Of a stretch of DNA of 5,760 nucleotides, positions 1-5,301 are shown in pieces. Positions within the stretch are counted from its first letter, which is position 1; each line of letters starts with the position of its first letter. Source of the DNA: Eubacteriales bacterium (GTDB taxonomy: Bacteria; Bacillota; Clostridia; Oscillospirales; CAG-272); NCBI GenBank assembly GCA_028709565.1, contig JAQVWU010000206.1, positions 1-5,760 on the forward strand, given 5' to 3'. The notes under the pieces were generated by a model. That model saw only the letters and a list, made by a program, of their open reading frames with translations, was not told the origin of the DNA and did no database searches. The position numbers were made by a program, and so were the translations under genes.

Positions 1-244
1 CGGGTATATAATCTCTGAGCGAATGGCCGCCGTGCCACCCCCCCACTGATGTAATAAAGAACTCTTCTATCGCCTCATATCGAATCTTTTTACGATTTTG
101 GCAAAAAGCTTGTTTTGAATAATGCATATTTGTTTTGCCGATTTCATCTAAATCCTGCGGATGTCTTCTGGCATTCAATTTAAATTCATATTGAGTGATT
201 TTGTTTTTTGTGTAATCTACTATCCTTTTAAGTATCTTTTGCAT
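1..244 (-). CDS. Unrecognised AT-rich gene, N-terminal 81 residues, partial at window edge
   Basis: The minus strand is open from an ATG at 244-242 to the left edge of the window. A GGGGTGG stretch about 5 bases upstream can serve as the ribosome binding site. The protein begins MQKILKRIVDYTKNK and is rich in Lys, Asn, Ile and Tyr. It has no signal peptide and no membrane segment in the visible part, so the visible part looks cytoplasmic and basic. I do not recognise the family, and no catalytic motif can be named. The codons favour A/T at third positions much more than the lipoprotein and exporter genes to the right, which suggests transfer or a different selective history. A run of seven C on the plus strand (38-44, read as GGG GGG here) lies inside the gene, so the frame beyond residue 66 or so depends on its exact length. 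It is divergent from the lipoprotein gene at 614. That it is a real gene is fairly likely; its function is unknown. Confidence 0.5.
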   Translation of the reverse strand, partial: MQKILKRIVDYTKNKITQYEFKLNARRHPQDLDEIGKTNMHYSKQAFCQNRKKIRYEAIEEFFITSVGGWHGGHSLRDYIP

Positions 245-421
245 CTTTACCACCCCGTTGTTAAAATGTTGTTCACATTTAAATTTTGGGGCGATATTTT
301 AAAAGTCAAGGGGTATTCTGCATGAATTTTAATTATTTTTTTGGTCATTATGACTATTTGGGGTTTTGTGGAATCTTAAGTTGATGACATTGCTCGCAGA
401 TGGGGGTGCAGTTAGGATTAC

Positions 422-537
422 TTTGATGATAGGTTTTTTGTTTGTATTTGCGGACGCGCAATGCGCGCACCTACAAGGTTTGTGTATGTTTTGCGTATTG
501 CGAACGTCCGTCTCTAAATATTTTGCATATCATCAAA
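422..537. repeat. Nested imperfect inverted repeat of about 116 bases (structured leader or MITE-like element)
   Basis: Three levels of pairing share one centre. The outer arms TTTGATGATA (422-431) and TATCATCAAA (528-537) are perfect over 10 bp. TATTT (445-449) can pair with AAATA (516-520). The inner arms 450-467 and 492-511 pair over about 17 bp, with a two-base AA bulge (503-504) and a few G-U type pairs. The inner left arm also contains its own 13-base palindrome, CGCGCAATGCGCG (455-467). The apical loop holds a small hairpin, ACCT-ACA-AGGT (469-479). The GC-rich core in AT-rich flanks contrasts with its surroundings. It could be a folded 5' leader or small RNA if transcription starts to its left, a protein-binding site, or a small non-autonomous transposable element. 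I see no clear target-site duplication, so the choice is open. Confidence 0.55.
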
Positions 538-551
538 CGTTCTGTTACAAT
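523..551 (+). promoter_or_regulatory. Possible sigma-A promoter for the first lipoprotein gene
   Basis: TTGCAT (523-528) and TACAAT (546-551) are separated by 17 bases. The -10 box differs from TATAAT at one position; the -35 box is poor. A start near 558 would give a leader of about 55 bases. The -35 box overlaps the right outer arm of the inverted repeat at 422-537, so that element would then act as DNA upstream of the start site, not as RNA. The prediction is weak. Confidence 0.3.
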
Positions 552-600
552 AAGGTAATTATGCAGGCTAATCAAATATGATATTCCGGAAATCAGTTAC

Positions 601-606
601 AAGGAG
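601..606 (+). promoter_or_regulatory. Ribosome binding site that fixes the start at 614
   Basis: AAGGAG, followed by AGGG, ends 7 bases before the ATG at 614. This decides against the upstream in-frame ATG at 578, whose product would have twelve extra residues with several arginines and lysines in front of the lipoprotein signal. Confidence 0.8.
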
Positions 607-613
607 AGGGAAA

Positions 614-2107
614 ATGAAAAATTACGCAAAGAATCGGTTCAAATTCATCGCCTGGCTGCTTTTAATCGCGATGGCAATCATCCCGGCGGCATCATGTTCG
701 GACGCTGCGGATGACCCCGAAGTCACCCTGTCAAGCGAAGCGGCTGAAACCACCGAAGCCGCGCCCGAACACGATCTGCCGGACGATCTGGACTTCGGCG
801 GCGAAGAGATCAACATATGGTATTTCACAAAAAATTCCGACATTTCGGAGTCCTTCATCGACATCGCCGGTGAGCTGGACGGGGATGTCGTAAACGAGGC
901 GTTATACTACCGCAATCTGAGCGTTGAGGAAAGTCTCAACGTCGACATCCTATTCACCGATACGGGCATCGCCTCCAGCGACGTGGGCAACGCCATCCGG
1001 TCGCTGATCATGAGCGGTGATGACGCCTATGACGTATTCAACGTGGTCCAGTGGAACAGCGCCTCGCTGGTTACCGAGGGACTGTATTACAATCTCCTCG
1101 GCCTGCCCTATGTGGACATTGAGAAGCCGTGGTGGTCGGCGTACTATATAAATGAGTTGAATATCGGTCACAATAATTACTATTTCCTGTGCGGCGATAT
1201 CTCGATTGATATGATACGCTGCATCAGCTGCGTCTATTTCAACAAGAACATGTTTAATAACTACTACGGCGACCCCGACGCGCTGTATGAGACGGTGCTG
1301 TCGGGCAACTGGACACTGGAGCGCATGTTTACCTACGCCGAGGGTGTATACGCCGATCTGAACGCCAGCGACACACCCGACGACGGCGACCAGTTCGGTC
1401 TTTTCGTGAACAGGTATAATAATATTGACATTCTTTTTTACGGAGCCGGACTGCGCGCCACCGAACGCGACAGCGACGATATACCCTTTTTGACCCTCAA
1501 CAACGAAAAGACGGCAAAGGTCATGGAGGATATATACGATTTATGCTATAACAACGTCGGCACCATGCTGCGCGCCGACGCGGCCGGAACGCTGCAGAAC
1601 AATCAGGATTTCAATAACGGGCTGGGCCTGTTCCTCATGGGCTTCCTCTATACCTCCGAGCAGCTGCGCAATATGGTAAATGACTACGGCATAATCCCGT
1701 CTCCCAAAGCCGACGACACTCAGCCGGAGTATGAGGCGGTTGTGCATGATATCGCCACCCTTATCTGCCTGCCGGCCACCAGCACAAAATTCGAACAGGT
1801 GGGCGCCGTCCTTGAACTCGTGGCCTATGAGAGCTATAAAAACGTAACCCCCGCCTATTATGAAACGGCCATGAAGACCAAATATACCCGCGACCAGATA
1901 TCCTCCCAGATTATCGACATATTGCACGCGAGAAATATGACCGATATCGCGTATGTATTCGGTTCGTCCTTCAACAGTCTGGGTTATATCGGGCGCAACA
2001 TGATAGCGCAAAAGAAGAGCGATGTAGCCTCCTTTTACGCCACAAACGAAAAGGCCGCCCTCAGCAACATGAACAAACTGGTAGACGCCTTCCGGAACCT
2101 CGAATAA
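614..2107 (+). CDS. Extracellular solute-binding lipoprotein, carbohydrate ABC type
   Basis: The 497-residue product is predicted to be anchored on the outer face of the membrane and to bind a ligand, probably a sugar, for an ABC importer. I start it at ATG 614 because AAGGAG (601-606) lies 7 bases upstream; an in-frame ATG at 578 lacks a site and would put charged residues before the signal. A basic N-terminus and hydrophobic core (residues 12-26) lead to Cys28 in an AASC lipobox. An acidic, Ala/Thr/Glu-rich linker follows to about residue 60. The mature part carries features of the family: a V(I)N.A...RNL motif near 92-102, DAYD at 137-140, PWW at 182-184, GDIS at 194-197, FNK at 209-211, and a GNWT stretch (231-234) followed by an acidic loop and QFGL. 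Residues 415-440 hold the family's Tyr-rich segment with K.TRD and IDI. The paralogue at 2387 shares these landmarks. Five cysteines besides Cys28 (193, 203, 206, 311, 385) are unusual for an exported protein. The protein family is fairly sure; the ligand is unknown. No clear terminator follows. Confidence 0.88.
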   Translation: MKNYAKNRFKFIAWLLLIAMAIIPAASCSDAADDPEVTLSSEAAETTEAAPEHDLPDDLDFGGEEINIWYFTKNSDISESFIDIAGELDGDVVNEALYYRNLSVEESLNVDILFTDTGIASSDVGNAIRSLIMSGDDAYDVFNVVQWNSASLVTEGLYYNLLGLPYVDIEKPWWSAYYINELNIGHNNYYFLCGDISIDMIRCISCVYFNKNMFNNYYGDPDALYETVLSGNWTLERMFTYAEGVYADLNASDTPDDGDQFGLFVNRYNNIDILFYGAGLRATERDSDDIPFLTLNNEKTAKVMEDIYDLCYNNVGTMLRADAAGTLQNNQDFNNGLGLFLMGFLYTSEQLRNMVNDYGIIPSPKADDTQPEYEAVVHDIATLICLPATSTKFEQVGAVLELVAYESYKNVTPAYYETAMKTKYTRDQISSQIIDILHARNMTDIAYVFGSSFNSLGYIGRNMIAQKKSDVASFYATNEKAALSNMNKLVDAFRNLE

Positions 2108-2298
2108 ATACGGGCACAGCGTGAGACAAATACGGCGGGCGGAGACAAAAATCCATCCGCTTCTTTCGGATATACAAGCTATTCCGGCCGCGCTTAAACA
2201 TCCCGCAGATTAATATGGTCGAACCCAAACAAGACGGTAAGTGAGACTGATTCTCACAGATTAGAATTAAATAGCTTGGAGAATATTTCAAAAAACAG

Positions 2299-2329
2299 CG
2301 CCGCCGGGTCATTGACAAAACCGGCGGCG
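2299..2329. repeat. 9-bp perfect GC-rich inverted repeat around the promoter; minus-strand terminator shape
   Basis: CGCCGCCGG (2299-2307) and CCGGCGGCG (2321-2329) are perfect complements separated by 13 bases. The loop contains the TTGACA -35 box, and the right arm fills the spacer before the -10 box. Read on the minus strand, the stem is followed by CTG and then six T residues (2295-2290), the form of an intrinsic terminator that would stop antisense transcription coming from the right. On the plus strand there is no T run, so it is not a terminator for the first lipoprotein gene. It could equally be an operator. Confidence 0.6.
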
Positions 2330-2340
2330 TAATATACAAT
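2312..2340 (+). promoter_or_regulatory. Near-consensus sigma-A promoter for the second lipoprotein gene
   Basis: TTGACA (2312-2317) matches the -35 consensus exactly. TACAAT (2335-2340) matches the -10 box at five of six bases, with the ideal 17-base spacer. Transcription would start near 2347, giving a leader of about 40 bases that includes the AGAGG ribosome binding site at 2375-2379. The second lipoprotein can therefore be transcribed alone, although read-through from the first gene is also possible because no plus-strand terminator separates them. Confidence 0.7.
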
Positions 2341-2386
2341 ATTCAGTATGCAAAAACATACATATTCAAAATAAAGAGGTATACAA

Positions 2387-3814
2387 TTGAAAAGAATATT
2401 TTTAATCCTGTTATCGGCGCTGCTGCTGGCGGGTTGCGCGGGGGGCGCGGCTGATGTCGGCGATGAAACGACGGTGCTGACCACGGCGGCCGAGACCGAG
2501 AGGACCTTTCCCGAGGCCGATTATTGCGGGGCGGATTTTACCATTATAACCAACAACCGCGACGGCAACGAATGGGGCAATGAGCTCTATACCGAAAGTA
2601 TAAACGGCGAGGTTATCAACGACGCGGTGTTCCAGCGCAATCTCAATATTTCCGAAAAATACAAAACGGTAATCCGATATGTCGGTTCGGATAATCTGGC
2701 AAACGATGTCACAAAGGAAATCAGCGCGGCCACCGACGCCTATGACGCGGTGCTGGGCGATTTGTTCGTCATGTCCGATCTGGCGGGCGCGGGCAACTTT
2801 ATCGATCTGAACACGGCGGCCAATCTGGACCTGACAAATCCATGGTGGGATCAGAACTCCGTCCGGGACCTTTCCATCGGCGGCAAACAGTTCTTTGTCA
2901 CCGGAGATATCAGCTTCTTTTCCAACGTGGCATCCTGGATTTACCTGTTCAACAAAGATATAGTCACCGACTATAACATTGAAAATCTGTATGACCTGGT
3001 AAACGGCGGCACATGGGTGGTCGACAAGTTTACGGAACTGCTCAAGGGCATTTCGGGGGACGTCAACGGCGACGGCATTATGGACGAGCAGGACCGTTAC
3101 GGTCTGATCACCGAGAGTTCCAATACCCTGGGCATGTTCTTCGGCGCGGGCAACACGGTAATCTCCAAGGACGCAAACGATTATCCCATTATCTCCATCA
3201 ATACCGAACGCGGCGCCGATGCGGTGACCACGGTGCTGGAGATTATGAATGACACCAACACCACCACAAACATCGAACAGCCCTTCTACAGCTGGGACTG
3301 GAAAAAGCTGGACGCAGTATTCGGCGACGACCGGGGGCTGTTCTATTCCATCGTGCTCAGCACCGTCATGCGCATCCGCGAGTTGGACACAAACTTCGGC
3401 ATTCTGCCCATGCCCAAATACGACGAGGCGCAGACCGACTATTACACCTGGGTGTCCCCGTATATCTCAAGGGCGGTCGCCGTACCGGTCACCGCGTCCG
3501 ATGTAGCCGCGACCGGCATGATACTCGAATATATGGGATATATTTCCCGGGATATGGTCCTCCCCGCCGTCTATGACGTAACCCTGCAGCGCAAGCTCAC
3601 CCGGGACGATGAGTCCTCGGGAATGCTGGACATCATCTTTGAAAACCGCGTGTATGATCTGGGCATGATCTACGACTGGGGCGGAGTCGGCATGCTCATC
3701 AACGGTCTGACCTTTAAAACCAACGCGAACTTTACCTCGGCCTACGCCGCAATCGAGGAAAAAGCCCAAACGGCGCTGGAGGTTACAATAGATTATTATA
3801 TGAATCCGGAATAA
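2387..3814 (+). CDS. Extracellular solute-binding lipoprotein, paralogue of the first
   Basis: The product has 475 residues and starts at TTG 2387, with AGAGG (2375-2379) 7 bases upstream. The signal is textbook: MKR, a leucine-rich core, then the lipobox LAGC with Cys17. After a Thr/Glu-rich linker the ligand-binding part begins near residue 44. Landmarks shared with the upstream protein are GEVIN.AV..RNL (74-86), DAYD (117-120), PWW (152-154), GDIS (173-176), FNK (188-190), the GG.W segment (207-210), YGL (238-240) and, in the C-terminal part, LTRDDES (404-410), MLDIIF (413-418) and YDLG (423-426). Residues 225-236 form a good EF-hand-like calcium loop: D225, N227, D229, G230, D233, D236. 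This loop is common in this branch of type 2 binding proteins and probably rigidifies the fold. By family it would feed a sugar ABC importer; no permease or ATPase for it is in the window. It has its own promoter and terminator. Confidence in the family is high; the substrate cannot be read from sequence. Confidence 0.88.
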   Translation: MKRIFLILLSALLLAGCAGGAADVGDETTVLTTAAETERTFPEADYCGADFTIITNNRDGNEWGNELYTESINGEVINDAVFQRNLNISEKYKTVIRYVGSDNLANDVTKEISAATDAYDAVLGDLFVMSDLAGAGNFIDLNTAANLDLTNPWWDQNSVRDLSIGGKQFFVTGDISFFSNVASWIYLFNKDIVTDYNIENLYDLVNGGTWVVDKFTELLKGISGDVNGDGIMDEQDRYGLITESSNTLGMFFGAGNTVISKDANDYPIISINTERGADAVTTVLEIMNDTNTTTNIEQPFYSWDWKKLDAVFGDDRGLFYSIVLSTVMRIRELDTNFGILPMPKYDEAQTDYYTWVSPYISRAVAVPVTASDVAATGMILEYMGYISRDMVLPAVYDVTLQRKLTRDDESSGMLDIIFENRVYDLGMIYDWGGVGMLINGLTFKTNANFTSAYAAIEEKAQTALEVTIDYYMNPE

Positions 3815-3826
3815 GCAATTAAATAT

Positions 3827-3863
3827 AAGCGGGAGGTTAAATTTATCGACCCCCCGCTTTTTT
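3827..3863 (+). terminator. Intrinsic terminator after the second lipoprotein gene, probably bidirectional
   Basis: AAGCGGGAGG (3827-3836) pairs with CCCCCCGCTT (3850-3859), with one A-C mismatch and a 13-base AT-rich loop, and the stem runs into six T residues (3858-3863). It begins 13 bases after the TAA at 3812-3814. On the minus strand the same stem is followed by ATATTTAATT, so it may also stop leftward transcripts from the exporter side. Confidence 0.85.
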
Positions 3864-3874
3864 ATACCCGATTT

Positions 3875-4006
3875 CTACCCTTCCATATCCCTTCTGTTAT
3901 ACCCCGCAAATCCCGCGAAGATTAATCCTGTCGCCGCCAGCATAAGCACCGCCATTGTGCCGATGTTAATAACTGACCGGTCTGACCTGGCTGTATCTGG
4001 GATTTT
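3875..4006 (-). pseudogene. Remnant of an ABC-2 type permease, last membrane helix only
   Basis: On the minus strand an open frame ends at TAG 3877-3875. Its last 30 or so residues are one hydrophobic segment (SVINIGTMAVLM, then LAATGLIFAGFAGY) closing with NRRDMEG. A final helix followed by a short basic RRD tail is how many ABC-2 family exporter permeases end. Upstream in frame there is only a short polar stretch and then a TAG at 4045-4043, with no ribosome binding site and no start before the helix except an internal ATG at 3955. About 200 residues of a normal permease are missing. It sits just downstream of the ATPase fragment at 4043, in the ATPase-then-permease order of the intact pair at 4531-5760. 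I infer a relic of a second exporter operon. That it is a coding remnant is likely; the exact family is less sure, since only one helix remains. Confidence 0.55.
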
Positions 4007-4042
4007 CGTTTTTCGTGTTTGAAAATTGTTTTTAAAAAGAAC

Positions 4043-4387
4043 CTATAATAACTTGACACAGACGGGAGCGCTTTCCAGTTTGACAATGCCTAAGGGGCTT
4101 ATATACCGTATAACATTATCCAGTTCCTCTCCGTCCACCTGAAAATACATCATACCTTCTTTCTCCTGAAGATCGTGGACGCCTTTTACGGCACTCAAGC
4201 CGCCTGCCGGTGTTTTTGTCTGAACTACCATGGTGTTTCTTGTCAGGTGACGCATTTCCTCCGGGGACCCCGCCTCAATAGTCTTGCCCTGGCGGATAAT
4301 GCTCAGCTTGTCACACAGACGCTCCACCTCAGACAGGATATGGCTGGAAAGCAGTATATTCTTCCCTTCCCCCTTAACCTCCTCCCG
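4043..4387 (-). pseudogene. ABC transporter ATPase, C-terminal fragment lacking Walker A, signature and Walker B
   Basis: The minus-strand frame reads EEVKGEGKNILLSSHILSEV and continues ERLCDKLSIIRQGKTIEAGS. This is the H-loop region (switch histidine in SSHIL) and the start of the C-terminal accessory part of NatA/CcmA-like exporter ATPases. The intact paralogue at 5298 has the matching STHILSDVERICD. Upstream of about 4387 the frame remains open but loses all resemblance to the family, so Walker A, Q-loop, signature and Walker B are gone. At the other end, family members usually finish with a PP.LEELF-type tail; here the frame reads ESAPVCVKLL and stops at TAG 4045-4043. A methionine codon at 4327-4325 lies after the H-loop histidine and has no ribosome binding site. 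The fragment cannot hydrolyse ATP. It belongs with the permease remnant at 3875-4006 as the scar of a second exporter operon. Confidence 0.75.
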
Positions 4388-4389
4388 CC

Positions 4390-4527
4390 ATGACGGAGGA
4401 AATGAACTATCGCATGGCCCGCGGCGGCGCGGTCAATGAGCCGGGATATGCCCGGTCCGATATCTTCGCGCGGGAAGCGGCCGATTATATGGCGGAGGAA
4501 TACATCCGGCAGTTCGGCATTATGTGA
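4390..4527 (+). pseudogene. Orphan plus-strand coding fragment, 45 residues, unknown family
   Basis: Between the ATPase relic and the end of the intact permease a plus-strand frame runs from ATG 4390 to TGA 4525-4527. It includes ARGGAVNEPGYARSDI, then FAREAADYMAEEYIRQFGIM. Codon use is strongly GC3-biased like the lipoprotein genes, and the residue mix (amphipathic, acidic/alanine helix near the end) looks like a real protein. No ribosome binding site precedes ATG 4390. GGAGG at 4395-4399 is only 2 bases before ATG 4402 and 14 before ATG 4414, so neither start is well served. In frame, TAA at 4375-4377 closes it to the left, exactly where the ATPase relic breaks. I think it is the 3' end of a truncated gene brought in by rearrangement. 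A genuine small protein is the alternative. I do not recognise the family. Confidence 0.4.
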
Positions 4528-4530
4528 TTT

Positions 4531-5301
4531 TTATATTGTTTTTTTGTCAAAAATCAAAATCGAAATGACAATCAGCATTATCGTCGCCGCGGCGCATATT
4601 ATCAGCGCCGGTATAAAATCGGAAGGGGTGCCTTTGCAGTACAATATTGACAGCGTCCCGCCGGCGAGGGAGACGGGATTGTATTTTGCCGCCCGGGGCA
4701 CAATGGATACGATATTGAGGGCGACCACCGCCGCGAGACAGGTGAGCAGGCTGCCGTAGATATTGCCGAAAAGCGTGCCCCCCAGTATCAGCAGCGCTAT
4801 GAGCAGTTCGCCGAACAGCCAGGGTGAAACAAAAACCAATAAAGCGTAACTTATCTCAACTGATTCGAAAAAATAAGCCGTGTAGCCATAGCAAACAACC
4901 AGACAGAGCAGATATGCCGCCGCCCAGAGCAGGCTGGCAGTGAGAAACTTCGACAGAATCACCGTTTTGCGGCTCAGACCCTTGGTAAGCAGATTCACGA
5001 GGGTGCCCCGGGAAAACTCGTTTGACATTATCCCGCCAAAGATAATGACAAGTACGAGCATGCCCATCTGACTTACGTTCTTGAAGAACTGCGCCCAGGC
5101 GTCAAGAGCCGTCGGTTCGGGTATTTGGATTATAACACCCTGCCCCATATCACCCAGGCTGTTGAGGATTTCCGGCGTGAGTTTGGCGAACAGCGGGGAC
5201 ATCATGCCGAAGAGCAGAAAGACGGCCAGGAGTATATACGCCCTGAAGGTCGCCGTGCCCTCGCGGAACTCTTTTTTTGTGAAGGCGATAAACTGTCTCA
5301 C
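4531..5301 (-). CDS. ABC-2 type exporter permease subunit
   Basis: The 256-residue product is an integral membrane protein that would pair with the ATPase encoded just upstream and form the transport channel. It starts at GTG 5301-5299, supported by a perfect GGAGGTGA site (5313-5306). An amphipathic, basic N-terminus (residues 1-18, with KKEFRE) precedes helix 1 (about 21-38). A long extracytoplasmic loop (39-73) contains a QIPEPTALDAW stretch. Further helices lie near 75-92, 120-143, 151-177, 180-200 and 229-251, six in total. Residues 95-118 (EFSRGTLVNLLTKGLSRKTV then LSKF) are the typical cytoplasmic coupling segment of ABC-2 permeases, with the GTL...L.KG.SR pattern. The protein ends with FDKKTI, a normal short basic tail. 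Length and topology match the family, so it looks intact. The cargo is unknown: candidates from related systems are peptides, lipids, drugs or sodium. Transcription continues leftward into the relic, with no terminator directly after its stop. Confidence 0.9.
   Translation of the reverse strand: MRQFIAFTKKEFREGTATFRAYILLAVFLLFGMMSPLFAKLTPEILNSLGDMGQGVIIQIPEPTALDAWAQFFKNVSQMGMLVLVIIFGGIMSNEFSRGTLVNLLTKGLSRKTVILSKFLTASLLWAAAYLLCLVVCYGYTAYFFESVEISYALLVFVSPWLFGELLIALLILGGTLFGNIYGSLLTCLAAVVALNIVSIVPRAAKYNPVSLAGGTLSILYCKGTPSDFIPALIICAAATIMLIVISILIFDKKTI

Larger units (their letters stand above)
245..613. other. Divergent intergenic region with structured and palindromic DNA, no convincing gene
   Basis: This AT-rich stretch separates the minus-strand gene at 1-244 from the lipoprotein gene at 614. 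Near the minus-strand start it has a repeated GTTGTT (257-262 and 268-273) and an inverted repeat AAATGT/ACATTT (264-269 and 275-280). At 344-354 there is a perfect 11-base palindrome, GTCATTATGAC. The right half carries the nested inverted repeat 422-537, listed separately. A TTGACT at 309-304 on the minus strand could be a -35 box for the leftward gene, but no good -10 follows at normal spacing. An open frame beginning with TTG at 366 has no ribosome binding site and no recognisable protein character. I see no known riboswitch class. Confidence 0.6.

Noticed and set aside
366..581. Plus-strand open frame of 71 codons with a TTG start upstream of the first lipoprotein
   Set aside because: It has no ribosome binding site, runs through the inverted repeat at 422-537, has no recognisable protein features, and ends just inside the next leader.
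578..613. Upstream in-frame ATG that would lengthen the first lipoprotein by 12 residues
   Set aside because: It has no Shine-Dalgarno sequence and would place a basic segment before the signal; ATG 614 has AAGGAG at ideal distance.
1541..2011. Long minus-strand open frame opposite the first lipoprotein
   Set aside because: GC3-biased genes leave open antisense frames; there is no ribosome binding site or family character, and the sense frame is clearly coding.
2155..2171. Small hairpin ATCCG-N7-CGGAT after the first lipoprotein as a terminator
   Set aside because: It has only a 5-bp stem and no following T run.
2241..2257. GTGAGA-N5-TCTCAC hairpin between the lipoprotein genes
   Set aside because: It is a perfect but short 6-bp stem with no T run and no link to the promoter; it is too weak to call on its own.
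2061..2339. Minus-strand open frame across the gap between the two lipoproteins
   Set aside because: It begins inside the promoter/inverted repeat, lacks a ribosome binding site and reads as low-quality Arg/Cys-rich sequence; it is a chance frame.
2254..2484. Minus-strand open frame opposite the second lipoprotein signal
   Set aside because: It is the antisense shadow of the signal peptide and linker, with no start signal.
3467..3769. Minus-strand open frame opposite the second lipoprotein
   Set aside because: It is an antisense shadow of a well-supported gene.
4080..4107. Plus-strand TTGACA-N16-TATACC inside the ATPase relic, and TATAAT at 4044-4049
   Set aside because: They occur in former minus-strand coding and AT-rich DNA with no nearby downstream gene start; they are likely chance matches.
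4436..4759. Plus-strand open frame over the permease 3' end
   Set aside because: It is antisense to the well-supported permease and out of frame with the better plus-strand fragment at 4390-4527.
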